From the NCBI RefSeq assembly GCF_000430525.1, contig NZ_AUME01000001.1, positions 62,001-126,000 on the forward strand: 64,000 bases of DNA, in the 5' to 3' direction. Every line of letters begins with the position of its first letter. The first letter of the stretch is position 1. The position numbers were made by a program, and so were the translations under genes. The DNA is from Prevotella corporis DSM 18810 = JCM 8529. Its GTDB lineage: Bacteria; Bacteroidota; Bacteroidia; Bacteroidales; Bacteroidaceae. The notes beneath the pieces are model-generated. The model did not search any database. It had not been told where the DNA came from and worked only from the letters and a program-made list of their open reading frames with translations. Shown piece after piece: positions 44,490 to 52,484 of the stretch.

Positions 44490-45546
44490 TGAGAATATTA
44501 CCCAACACCCAGACCTCGTGGTGAATACATTCCATGATGGAAAGAGATTCTGGGAAATTAATGAGATTGGAAACATGAGATTGGATGCAGTAATAGGTAA
44601 TCCACCATATCAAATAATGGATGGGGGAAATAGTGCAAGTGCATTGCCTGTATATCAACATTTCGTTTCTCTATCAAAGAGACTTAATCCTCACTATATT
44701 TCTATGATAACCCCATCTCGGTGGTTCGCTGGTGGACGTGGGCTTGATGAATATCGTGAAGAAATGCTGAAGGACAGCCGAATGACAGTAATAATAGATT
44801 ATGCTGATTCAAAGGAATGTTTTCCAACGGTTACAATCAGCGGTGGCATCAACTATTTCTTGTGGAGCAGGTCACATACTGGTTTGTGCCGCATTATTAA
44901 TGTCACCAAAGGTGTTCATCAAGAAATGGATAGAGCTTTGGATGAATATCCTGTTTTCGTAAGGTCAAACCTTTCGATTAGCATTATTCGTAAGACGAAT
45001 CATCCAGCAACTAATAGCTTGTCTCCATTAGTCCTTCCATCTAATCCATTTGGCTTTCGAACATACGTAAGAGGCAAAGTAGCGCCGTTTACAGGTAGTC
45101 TCCGTTTTATACATAGTGATGGTATTGGATATGTAGCTCGTTCTGAAGTGACTAAATGTATGGATGCAATAGACACATACAATGTAATTACAACGAGAGC
45201 TATGTCTGGTGGCAATAAACCTAATGCTGATGGTAGTTATCAGATTATTCCTGCCACAATGAAGGTAATGAAGGCTGGAGAAATCTGCGCTGAAACATAC
45301 ATTTGTATTGGAAAATTTGAAACAGAAATAGAGGCAGAACATTTGATGCACTACCTTTCAACTAAGTTTGTCCGCTTCCTGATGCTACAAGCTATGACAT
45401 CTATCATGATTAACAAAGATGTTTTCCGCTTTGTTCCCTTACAAGATTTCACTAGAGATTGGACGGATGAGGAGCTATACAATCAATATGGCTTAACAGA
45501 AAGTGAACGTGATTATATAGAGTCTATTATTAAGCCTTTAGGCTGA
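44470..45546 (+). CDS. Silent cassette 1: headless methyltransferase/target-recognition end of the restriction-modification protein
   Basis: An open frame without its own N-terminus, aligned from the IR1 repeat onward with residues 947-1306 of the active protein at 46657-50577. It begins in the repeat after an in-frame stop (44440-44442), so it can only be translated in full after inversion; an internal ATG at 44518 would give a 342-residue fragment. It holds catalytic motif IV NPPYQ, then FVSLSKRLNPHYISMITPSRW, FPTVTISGGINYFLW and VFRFVPLQDFTRDWTDEELY, matching the active C-terminus, while the middle (about residues 150-260), the likely DNA-recognition part, differs. Joining it to the active head gives 946 + 358 = 1304 residues. 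Confidence 0.85.
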   Translation, partial: KYYKNLIENITQHPDLVVNTFHDGKRFWEINEIGNMRLDAVIGNPPYQIMDGGNSASALPVYQHFVSLSKRLNPHYISMITPSRWFAGGRGLDEYREEMLKDSRMTVIIDYADSKECFPTVTISGGINYFLWSRSHTGLCRIINVTKGVHQEMDRALDEYPVFVRSNLSISIIRKTNHPATNSLSPLVLPSNPFGFRTYVRGKVAPFTGSLRFIHSDGIGYVARSEVTKCMDAIDTYNVITTRAMSGGNKPNADGSYQIIPATMKVMKAGEICAETYICIGKFETEIEAEHLMHYLSTKFVRFLMLQAMTSIMINKDVFRFVPLQDFTRDWTDEELYNQYGLTESERDYIESIIKPLG

Positions 45547-45563
45547 TAGCGAACTTCCTTAAA

Positions 45564-45588
45564 ACGCTATTATAGGAAATCCACCATA
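45564..45588 (+). repeat. IR2-left: 25-bp inverted repeat, inner recombination site
   Basis: Identical over 25 bp, inverted, to 47600-47624 in the active gene. It contains the core TATTATAGGAA (45568-45578) and encodes A-I-I-G-N-P-P, the methyltransferase motif IV, in the same frame in both copies. Confidence 0.92.
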
Positions 45589-46612
45589 CCAACTTACTGT
45601 TGCCAAGAAGGATACGGAAAACGGACAAAAGGTCGTAACAAATATTTTTCACTATTTCCAAATTATTAGTGAAAAGATGGCAAGATATACATCCCTTATC
45701 TATCCGGGAGGGCGCTGGATCCATCGTTCTGGAAAGGGATTATCCAGTTTCGGACTTGAACAAATCAATGATACACATTTGCAAAAGATAATATTTTATC
45801 CAAATGCAAATGAGTTATTTAGCCAGCAGGGAATTCCTGATGGAATTTCAATTGTGATGAAAGATTCTAAAAAGAAAACAAAAGGTTTTGTTTATGTATA
45901 TTCGGTAGACAATAATAGGATTGAAGCGGATGCCCCCAATCCTGGAGAAGAACTAATGCCTCTTAATCCGTTGGACGTAAAAGTCGTAGGGAAAATAAAA
46001 TCTTTTGTGTCAGATAATAATTTAACCTACTTACATGATTCAATTTTCCCAAGAACACTCTTTGGAATTGAAAGTAGTTTCGTAGAGGAGCACCCTTTAC
46101 TTGTGCGAGAATATGAATCAGACGTGGTGATGAATTTTGACAGAGATGTAAAACTTTTTACTAATGACAAAGCTGGCAAAAGTGGCAGGGCTTGTTGGTT
46201 TGTTATCGATAAAGATAATATACCAACAGGACGACAATATCTGAACAAATGGAAAGTTGTAGTGTCAAGTGCCAATGCCGGAGGACAAAAGCGTAGCAAC
46301 CAACTTGCCGTACTTGACAATCATAGTGCCTTTGGACGTTCGCGTGTCGCCCTCAAAGTTTTCGACACAGAAAGCGAAGCTCGAAATTTCTATAAGTATG
46401 TTAAGAGTGAGTTGATTAGATTTGCGTTCCTAATGACTGATGAATCTTTAACATCGCTTGCCAAGCAAGTTCCTGACTTGAAGGACTATTCTGATGGCAA
46501 CCAATATATAGATTTCAATTCTGATGTTACCGAGCAACTTTATGGATTGTTCGATATCGAGGCTGAAACACAAAGTCACATTAAAAAAATACTTTCAAAG
46601 AAAGCAGAATAA
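45566..46612 (+). CDS. Silent cassette 2: headless target-recognition end of the restriction-modification protein
   Basis: An open frame starting in the IR2 repeat just after an in-frame stop (45560-45562). It reads AIIGNPPYQ and then a sequence quite different from the active protein and from cassette 1, but with the same layout: a conserved-type stretch SEKMARYTSLIYPGGRW, a divergent middle, then VFDTESEARNFYKYVKSELIRFAFL and a C-terminal YIDFNSDVTEQLYGLFDIEAE that parallels the active tail. An internal ATG at 45677 could give a 311-residue fragment. Inversion at IR2 would create a protein of 985 + 348 = 1333 residues. It converges on the active gene with a shared terminator between. Confidence 0.85.
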   Translation, partial: AIIGNPPYQLTVAKKDTENGQKVVTNIFHYFQIISEKMARYTSLIYPGGRWIHRSGKGLSSFGLEQINDTHLQKIIFYPNANELFSQQGIPDGISIVMKDSKKKTKGFVYVYSVDNNRIEADAPNPGEELMPLNPLDVKVVGKIKSFVSDNNLTYLHDSIFPRTLFGIESSFVEEHPLLVREYESDVVMNFDRDVKLFTNDKAGKSGRACWFVIDKDNIPTGRQYLNKWKVVVSSANAGGQKRSNQLAVLDNHSAFGRSRVALKVFDTESEARNFYKYVKSELIRFAFLMTDESLTSLAKQVPDLKDYSDGNQYIDFNSDVTEQLYGLFDIEAETQSHIKKILSKKAE

Positions 46613-46616
46613 CAGG

Positions 46617-46651
46617 AATGTCCCTATTCTTAATTTACGGATAGGGACATT
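46617..46651. terminator. Bidirectional terminator at the centre of the invertible segment
   Basis: AATGTCCCTAT (46617-46627) pairs perfectly with ATAGGGACATT (46641-46651). It lies near the midpoint of the segment between the IR2 copies, so it would end transcription in either orientation. Confidence 0.8.
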
Positions 46652-46656
46652 AACTA

Positions 46657-49600
46657 TTATTCCATTGGTTTTATCACAGATTCGATGTATTTTATTTCTT
46701 CGTCAGTAAAGCTATATTTAGCATAAAGGGCTTCATCAGTCCAAGATCTTGTAAAGTCCTGCAAGGGGACAAAGCGAAAGTTTCCGCGTGATATATTCAT
46801 AGATGTGAGGGACTGAAGCAAAAGAAATCTCAATGTTTTTGTCTTTATGTATTTTTCAAGATTTATAGCTTCTTCTTTTTTTTCAAATCTGCCTATAACC
46901 AAATAAGAATCTGTACACACATCGTTCGGATTTGCAGTCTGAATTGTTGCAATTACCTTAACTTTCCCATTTTCATCTGTTTCCCCGATATGTCCACTTA
47001 GCACTTTACCCATGAACACTTTGTGCTTATTGATGGAATTTATTCCAGACTTTATTTCAGATAATGGCAAATAGCCTGTGCCTCGACTGGAATATACAGT
47101 GACATCAGATGATTGCATCCGGCTATTTACACCTCTAACTGACGAATCAAGATTATAAATATTACGGGCAGACACTATTCCCATAAGACTCTCAAAAGAG
47201 GTCGCTAACACTTTTTCTATAATAGGTAGAGCCTTATTATACCTGACGAACACATCATATTCATATAATTGCCTTGTCGAAGAAATACGCTCTGAATTTA
47301 CAACATTTGTATATTCGCAATTTCCTAAATAATTTTTATTCCAGAGGAAATAGCATATCCCACCACTGATATTCGCAGTTGGGAAGCAATCCTTTGGGTT
47401 TGGGTAATCCACCATACGTTGTATGCGTTTATCAGATAGCATTGATTCTCTAAAGCCATCAAGTCCCTTTCCGCCTGAATACCATCTCGCTGGCATGATC
47501 ATAGACAAGTAGATAGGCTTTATTTTCCTTGCAATATCTACAAATAGATTGTATATTGATACAGCACTTGTATTGGATCCTCCTCCGTCCATCACCTGAT
47601 ATGGTGGATTTCCTATAATAGCGTCTATAGTCATATTCTCATCATTGTTTATTCCCCAGAAGTGCTTGCCGTCCTTGAAGGTATTTACCACCACGGCAGG
47701 CTGATGGGTGATGTTTTCTATTAAGTTCTTATAATACTTAGCATTCACAGTTGTATCACGGAAGCCCGCCAATGTACGCTTCGTGATACTTCGGGCCATC
47801 GGCGTCTTGCAGATAACAAGGATGTTGTTCTCGATGGTCAAGTCCCAAAGCTGCATGGCAAAGGCATGTCCTATTTCCCCATATTTGGCTTTTGCTGCTT
47901 CTACACGAGTGCGATAAATGTTGTAGGCCACGTAAAGTGGATAGAGACCGCTCTTGCTGTTGATTTCGAGAATGCGTGCTTCGGGACGAAAGACGTCTTT
48001 TGTCACTTGACCTTGATTCACATAACGAGGGACTTCGAGTGTGTGCTTAAACTCTTCGTCGTAGAAGCACAAGCCACCCAAACAGTCGCTCATGTGCATA
48101 TTGACCACACGCCAGGGGGTGAGTACGGTCTCCTTGTCAGGGTTGCGGAAGGTGTTGAAAATTCCGGCTATTCGCTCAATGCGCTGTTCGACGGTGAACT
48201 TGTCTGCCGTTCGCGCCATTTCACGAATGCGCTTGCCTGCCTCACGGAATACGTCTGGTTCGTAGAACCGCTTGAACTTTTCAAAGACTTGCTTCGTGAC
48301 ACCTTTGGGCATAAATTCTTCCCATGACTGGTTGTCTACAAGATTTGCAAAGTTGTCAATGGTGATTTCATCATCCTCATTTATCAACTCCGCGCCAAAG
48401 ATGAGCAAGGGCATACGAATGGAGATACCCCGAAGGATAGAAATGGCCTCTTTGCGCTGGTTATGTTTCTTTTTCAGCTCTTCTAGTCGCTTTTGCTCTT
48501 CCGGGGATCGCTCCTTCTTAGATTTCTTTTCCAGCTGTTCTTTCTCTTCGTATTCCTCATTGGTAAAGCCTTGGCTGTTCACGTCAATGTCGCCGGTCTT
48601 GGCCATAGCCTTGGTCTTGCCGATGATGCCTTTCAGGTCTTTGAAGTCGGTGAGGTCAACATCTGTGAGTTTCAGGAGCTCGTCATTATAGAGTGCACCA
48701 TTTTCAAATCCACACTGCACCACCTTCTCTATCTGCGCTTTCTTCAGCTGTCCCATCATCTTGTTGACATCATACGGCTTCATCTGTGAACCGTCGATAG
48801 AGATAATAGGGCAGAAATTGAGGAAGTCGCCCAGGATTTTGCGATCCTCATCTGTAGCCTTGCCCACTTTGGCCGATACCTTGGCTGCCTCTGCCAGCAC
48901 ACGGAGCGTGCGGTCGGGGGCAAAGTCGAAAGCATAACACTGCTGCTTCATGCGTCCCTTGTACGTGAAAGGTGTCTGTACACGGAAGATGGTCTGCATA
49001 TAGCTGGCAGCACTGGTGCTGTATGAACCGGCCATCATAAACACGGCAGTCCAAGGCTTGATGCTCACGCCTGTAGTCAGACGACCGCATGAGAGCGTGA
49101 TGGTATAGGTCGCATCCGGGTCCGGACCAATTGTTTTTTTGACCATTTGGAGCGCGTCGGCATTTTCCTCATCCTCATCACCATTTCCAGCCACGTTCAC
49201 AATCTCGAAGAGTCCAAAGACGGGGTGTGCTTTTAGTTTGGCACTCAGCGCTCGGGCAGCCTTTACACCAGGCAGAATCCATAGCGTGTGGCGAAATATA
49301 CGGCGATACTCATCACGGCTGTATGGATAAAGGCTGTCTTTGTCGTCACGGCACAAGAGCGTGAGGAAGTTGTCCACATCGTGTTCGTGGACAAAGGTGT
49401 CGTCTTCACGGGTACGGAAAAACTCGCGGAAGTTGAAAGCCTTCTCATCATCGGCATAGTCGCTCATGAGTGTGCCTAAGTCATAGGTATAAATATTGAT
49501 GGCGGGCAATGATTCGTAAGGGTTAGGATCGCCCATGTGGGCAATATCCCATTCAGCCTTAGCCCGCTGCTCCATCACATAATCCCAAGTAAAGATTTCA

Positions 49601-50577
49601 TCTTCGGAGTGCTCATCAAGAAGATTAAAGGGGGTTCCAGAGAGCTGAAGCACCTTCGAGTCTGCTTTAGTCAGTTCCTCAATAACCGCCTTGCCCAATT
49701 CCGTCTGTGTTCCCTCATGTGCTTCGTCAATAATCAGAAAATCCCACGATGTCGAAAATAACTCATTGTTCTTATCAAATTTGCCTCCTACCAATTCTGA
49801 GCCTCGCATATCCTGCATGGAAGCAAAATAGACATATCTGTCTCCCTTAGATGCAAGGTACTCCAGAGCCTTAAAAGATTCACCTTTTGTTCGTGAGCCA
49901 TAATGATAATCAGGGCGATCATAGAATATCTTCCCAAAATCCTCAAACCACCCTTCGTCGACAACAGGACGATGAGTGAGTATCATGGTTCGCTTCATTT
50001 CCAAATCCCTTGCCACACGAAGGGCACAAAGTGTCTTTCCAAAGCGCATCTTGGCATTCCATAGCATTTGATTCCCACGGCTAAATACTTTTTTGGTCTT
50101 GTCTATGGCTGCTTGTTGCTCTGGGCGGAAGATAATGGGATTCAGTGTGGTAGATATATCTCCGGGATGCAGACTTGTCAGTCCTTGCTTAACGGCAGCT
50201 ATGGCTTTCTTTACCGTTTCAAGGTCACAGCAATACCATTCGTTAGCACCTTTCACCGTGTCGAAAAGCTTTTTCTTTACACCTGAGCGTTCCAATACGC
50301 TATGTACCTGCTTGTCATTGAATGAACATATAGTTTTTTTAAAAAAGACGGTCATTTCTGTATAAAGCAGCGTGTAAGCAATACCGGCAGTTGTCGTGTA
50401 CTGGTCAATGCGCTTGCGAGCCGCTTTATTCAGTGTGTCGCTGCAAGGCGCGGGGAAGTCGCCATGGTCTTCCTCCAATGTTGTTTCACCAATCTTTAAG
50501 CAGTCCTTATGCCATTCGTCTTGAATGGCAAAGACATAAATGAGCCGTGATTTCAGTGATGATTCAAATGTAGCCAT
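46657..50577 (-). CDS. Single-chain restriction-modification protein: T5orf172/GIY-YIG nuclease, DEAH helicase, Eco57I-type methyltransferase and target recognition
   Basis: A 1306-residue defence enzyme. Residues about 10-110 look like a T5orf172 (GIY-YIG) nuclease: LIYVFAIQDEWHKDCLKIGETT, KRIDQY, VHSVLERSG, EWYCC. A superfamily 2 helicase follows (about 150-560): MLWNAKMRFGKTLCALRVA (Walker A-like), FLIIDEAHEGTQ, LQLSGTPFN and SCGRLTTGVSIKPW. After a charged helical region (about 640-720) comes an adenine methyltransferase with motif I-like RILEINSKSGLYP (about 880) and motif IV NPPYQ (about 990), then a target-recognition end. It would translocate on and cut unmethylated DNA while methylating host sites. 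The 3' third can be exchanged with two silent cassettes through inverted repeats at codons 947 and 986. It starts 4 nt after the 331-residue partner gene. Confidence 0.9.
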   Translation of the reverse strand: MATFESSLKSRLIYVFAIQDEWHKDCLKIGETTLEEDHGDFPAPCSDTLNKAARKRIDQYTTTAGIAYTLLYTEMTVFFKKTICSFNDKQVHSVLERSGVKKKLFDTVKGANEWYCCDLETVKKAIAAVKQGLTSLHPGDISTTLNPIIFRPEQQAAIDKTKKVFSRGNQMLWNAKMRFGKTLCALRVARDLEMKRTMILTHRPVVDEGWFEDFGKIFYDRPDYHYGSRTKGESFKALEYLASKGDRYVYFASMQDMRGSELVGGKFDKNNELFSTSWDFLIIDEAHEGTQTELGKAVIEELTKADSKVLQLSGTPFNLLDEHSEDEIFTWDYVMEQRAKAEWDIAHMGDPNPYESLPAINIYTYDLGTLMSDYADDEKAFNFREFFRTREDDTFVHEHDVDNFLTLLCRDDKDSLYPYSRDEYRRIFRHTLWILPGVKAARALSAKLKAHPVFGLFEIVNVAGNGDEDEENADALQMVKKTIGPDPDATYTITLSCGRLTTGVSIKPWTAVFMMAGSYSTSAASYMQTIFRVQTPFTYKGRMKQQCYAFDFAPDRTLRVLAEAAKVSAKVGKATDEDRKILGDFLNFCPIISIDGSQMKPYDVNKMMGQLKKAQIEKVVQCGFENGALYNDELLKLTDVDLTDFKDLKGIIGKTKAMAKTGDIDVNSQGFTNEEYEEKEQLEKKSKKERSPEEQKRLEELKKKHNQRKEAISILRGISIRMPLLIFGAELINEDDEITIDNFANLVDNQSWEEFMPKGVTKQVFEKFKRFYEPDVFREAGKRIREMARTADKFTVEQRIERIAGIFNTFRNPDKETVLTPWRVVNMHMSDCLGGLCFYDEEFKHTLEVPRYVNQGQVTKDVFRPEARILEINSKSGLYPLYVAYNIYRTRVEAAKAKYGEIGHAFAMQLWDLTIENNILVICKTPMARSITKRTLAGFRDTTVNAKYYKNLIENITHQPAVVVNTFKDGKHFWGINNDENMTIDAIIGNPPYQVMDGGGSNTSAVSIYNLFVDIARKIKPIYLSMIMPARWYSGGKGLDGFRESMLSDKRIQRMVDYPNPKDCFPTANISGGICYFLWNKNYLGNCEYTNVVNSERISSTRQLYEYDVFVRYNKALPIIEKVLATSFESLMGIVSARNIYNLDSSVRGVNSRMQSSDVTVYSSRGTGYLPLSEIKSGINSINKHKVFMGKVLSGHIGETDENGKVKVIATIQTANPNDVCTDSYLVIGRFEKKEEAINLEKYIKTKTLRFLLLQSLTSMNISRGNFRFVPLQDFTRSWTDEALYAKYSFTDEEIKYIESVIKPME
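47600..47624 (-). repeat. IR2-right: 25-bp inverted repeat inside the active gene
   Basis: Exact inverted copy of 45564-45588. Codon 986 (GCT) of the active gene falls at 47622-47620, the same codon as at 45566-45568 in cassette 2. Confidence 0.92.
47720..47740 (-). repeat. IR1-right: 21-bp inverted repeat inside the active gene
   Basis: Exact inverted copy of 44469-44489. Codon 947 (AAG) falls at 47739-47737, in frame with cassette 1. Confidence 0.9.
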
Positions 50578-50581
50578 AGCC

Positions 50582-51577
50582 TTATTTTATCAAATCGATA
50601 TATCTTATTTTTCGGTTGTTCTCTCCTGTCTTTGGGTCTTTCAGCCCCCAATCTCGGATGAGACAGTAAACTCCATTATGCTTTCGTATATTGTCCTGTT
50701 GACAGCCTTCACAATATTCTGTGCGTGTTGTCTCGCCAAAAAGATCTTGCTCCTTGACAGTCACACCTTCTTTACAGCTATTAGGCACAACGCCTTTCAG
50801 TCCATCCATTTGCCAGACATTCCATGATATGATATAGGCAATGTATTGTATGGATTTTTTTAAGGGACTCTTGCCAAATTTAGCTTGGTAATATTCAACA
50901 AACGAAATCAACAATGCCTCACGAGCCAGCAACAGATTATCGCCCTGCCACTCGTAGCCGTAAATGTTCTTATAGGCTTCTTGCGCCATGGCAAGCCAGT
51001 CGCCTGATGTTTCTGTATTTTCAGAGACAACACGCAGCTTACGATCGAGCATACCAATGCGTTGCTCCAGAGGTATCATTTCACCTGTGGTCGTGTCATA
51101 TCGGCTCACCAAGTACGGTGCTTCACCGCATGTGATTTCCATTCGGGTAGCACGTACGTAATCTTTCCACGTCTTGTCTTCTGGAAAAGGGATAGGGCCT
51201 TCGGTAGCTTTCCAGGATTTGGACTTATCGTCCTCAATATTGAAAGAATCTTTGTATCCAAACCATGCGTCATCCACCAAATTATTTTGTGCATTGCAAA
51301 CCCAGGAGGGCGTAAATACCTCTGCCATGTCTTTGGTTCGTCCAACTTGTTCCTCCTTTGTTTTCAAAGCACGAGGGCGAATCACCATTCCATGCTCTCC
51401 TATAATATGCTCTATTGCTATCGGGTCTGAGAATTGGAAGCCTTGTCCTAAGTCGGCATAACTGTCAGTAGCCCAAAAAATGTTCTTTTGGGTAGTATGG
51501 TCTTTCAGCAATGTTTCAAGGATCTCTGGGTATTGCTGAAAAAAAACTGTTTCACTGATGTCTGCTTGGTATGACAT
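50582..51577 (-). CDS. Restriction-modification partner protein with methyltransferase motif X-like segment
   Basis: A 331-residue protein of the kind annotated as restriction endonuclease subunit M. The segment TKDMAEVFTPSWVCNAQNNLVDDAWFG (about 88-114, quoted in part) has the FTP-x-W-V pattern that opens N6-adenine methyltransferases, yet motif IV (NPPY) is absent here and present in the downstream 1306-residue protein. So the methyltransferase may be split over two chains; this is inference. The C-terminus has paired cysteines (CEGCQQDN). It is 4 nt from the large gene and both share a promoter with a -7 box at 51599. Confidence 0.8.
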   Translation of the reverse strand: MSYQADISETVFFQQYPEILETLLKDHTTQKNIFWATDSYADLGQGFQFSDPIAIEHIIGEHGMVIRPRALKTKEEQVGRTKDMAEVFTPSWVCNAQNNLVDDAWFGYKDSFNIEDDKSKSWKATEGPIPFPEDKTWKDYVRATRMEITCGEAPYLVSRYDTTTGEMIPLEQRIGMLDRKLRVVSENTETSGDWLAMAQEAYKNIYGYEWQGDNLLLAREALLISFVEYYQAKFGKSPLKKSIQYIAYIISWNVWQMDGLKGVVPNSCKEGVTVKEQDLFGETTRTEYCEGCQQDNIRKHNGVYCLIRDWGLKDPKTGENNRKIRYIDLIK

Positions 51578-51598
51578 TTAGGTTCTCTTTTTTAAAGA

Positions 51599-51606
51599 CA
51601 AAGGTA
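51599..51606 (-). promoter_or_regulatory. -7 box of the restriction-modification operon
   Basis: TACCTTTG on the minus strand, 21 nt upstream of the start at 51577. No clear -33 TTTG at the usual spacing. Confidence 0.65.
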
Positions 51607-51649
51607 CAAATTCTTTTCTATAGTGGTATGAAAATTTATAGAAAGTTCC

Positions 51650-52474
51650 CTATGACCTATTTGAAATTTTCTTTATCTCCTTCAGCATAGTGTTTACCCC
51701 TTTTATTTTTCTTAAAATTTGACTTTTAATATGTTCGAGTTCTTTTGAAGATTTTGGAATACGGAAATAGTTGGCAAATACTTTTAGGACAAAATCCACA
51801 CACTGTACACGGCTTCTTCCTGTAAGAATAAATATACTGGATATCAGAATGAGATTTTGTTGGGTATAGTGTGTATTGTGTGGGGGAAGGTTCTCCTGTT
51901 TTATTTCTATATTACCACTCTGCATAAACAATTTAGCACAATTGCGCAAGGCTAATTGAATATCTGATTCAAAATATACTATTTTCATGTTAAACCATTC
52001 CAACACAGCCTCATTCGTCGCATTTTGTTCCTGTTGTAGCTTAGCATCTTTATCAGCAATCTTATTTTCGATATCTCTCATAGCTACTAATTCTTCAGAT
52101 GTTTTTGCTTGATTTATAGACAGATAATCCATTTCTTTTTGCACATTAGAGGTCCGTATTGATAGTGGTTGGTCAATATCTTGTTGCTGAACCTGCTCTT
52201 CTTCAATTATTTTTTGACGCTCCATCGTTGCCACTTTACCACAAATAACTACAGCTATAACACCTACACAAAGACAGGTAACAGAACTGATAAAATTCAA
52301 ACCTGCCGATAGATTTGCATAGAGTTGGTAAATGGCAAATGCTCCTATGAGAATGGAGGCTGCGTGATACACTCGTATTCTTGTGCGACGTGCAAAGAAA
52401 TTCATTACTGCCAACATCACGACGACAAGCAAGGCGATAAATGCAGATGGTACCCATGAATGATCAAGAAACAT
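51650..52474 (-). CDS. Membrane protein with coiled coil, unknown function
   Basis: A 274-residue protein not recognised by family. The N-terminal 80 residues hold three hydrophobic segments (about 9-27, 36-54, 62-80). A long helical, Gln/Glu-rich cytoplasmic part follows, with coiled-coil character at about 85-155 (MERQKIIEEEQVQQQDIDQP, NKIADKDAKLQQEQNA) and further helices to the end. It stands between the restriction-modification operon and the RhuM-Fic gene on the same strand, so a defence or membrane-sensing role is possible but unproven. Confidence 0.6.
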   Translation of the reverse strand: MFLDHSWVPSAFIALLVVVMLAVMNFFARRTRIRVYHAASILIGAFAIYQLYANLSAGLNFISSVTCLCVGVIAVVICGKVATMERQKIIEEEQVQQQDIDQPLSIRTSNVQKEMDYLSINQAKTSEELVAMRDIENKIADKDAKLQQEQNATNEAVLEWFNMKIVYFESDIQLALRNCAKLFMQSGNIEIKQENLPPHNTHYTQQNLILISSIFILTGRSRVQCVDFVLKVFANYFRIPKSSKELEHIKSQILRKIKGVNTMLKEIKKISNRS

Positions 52475-52484
52475 AGCTGAGATT

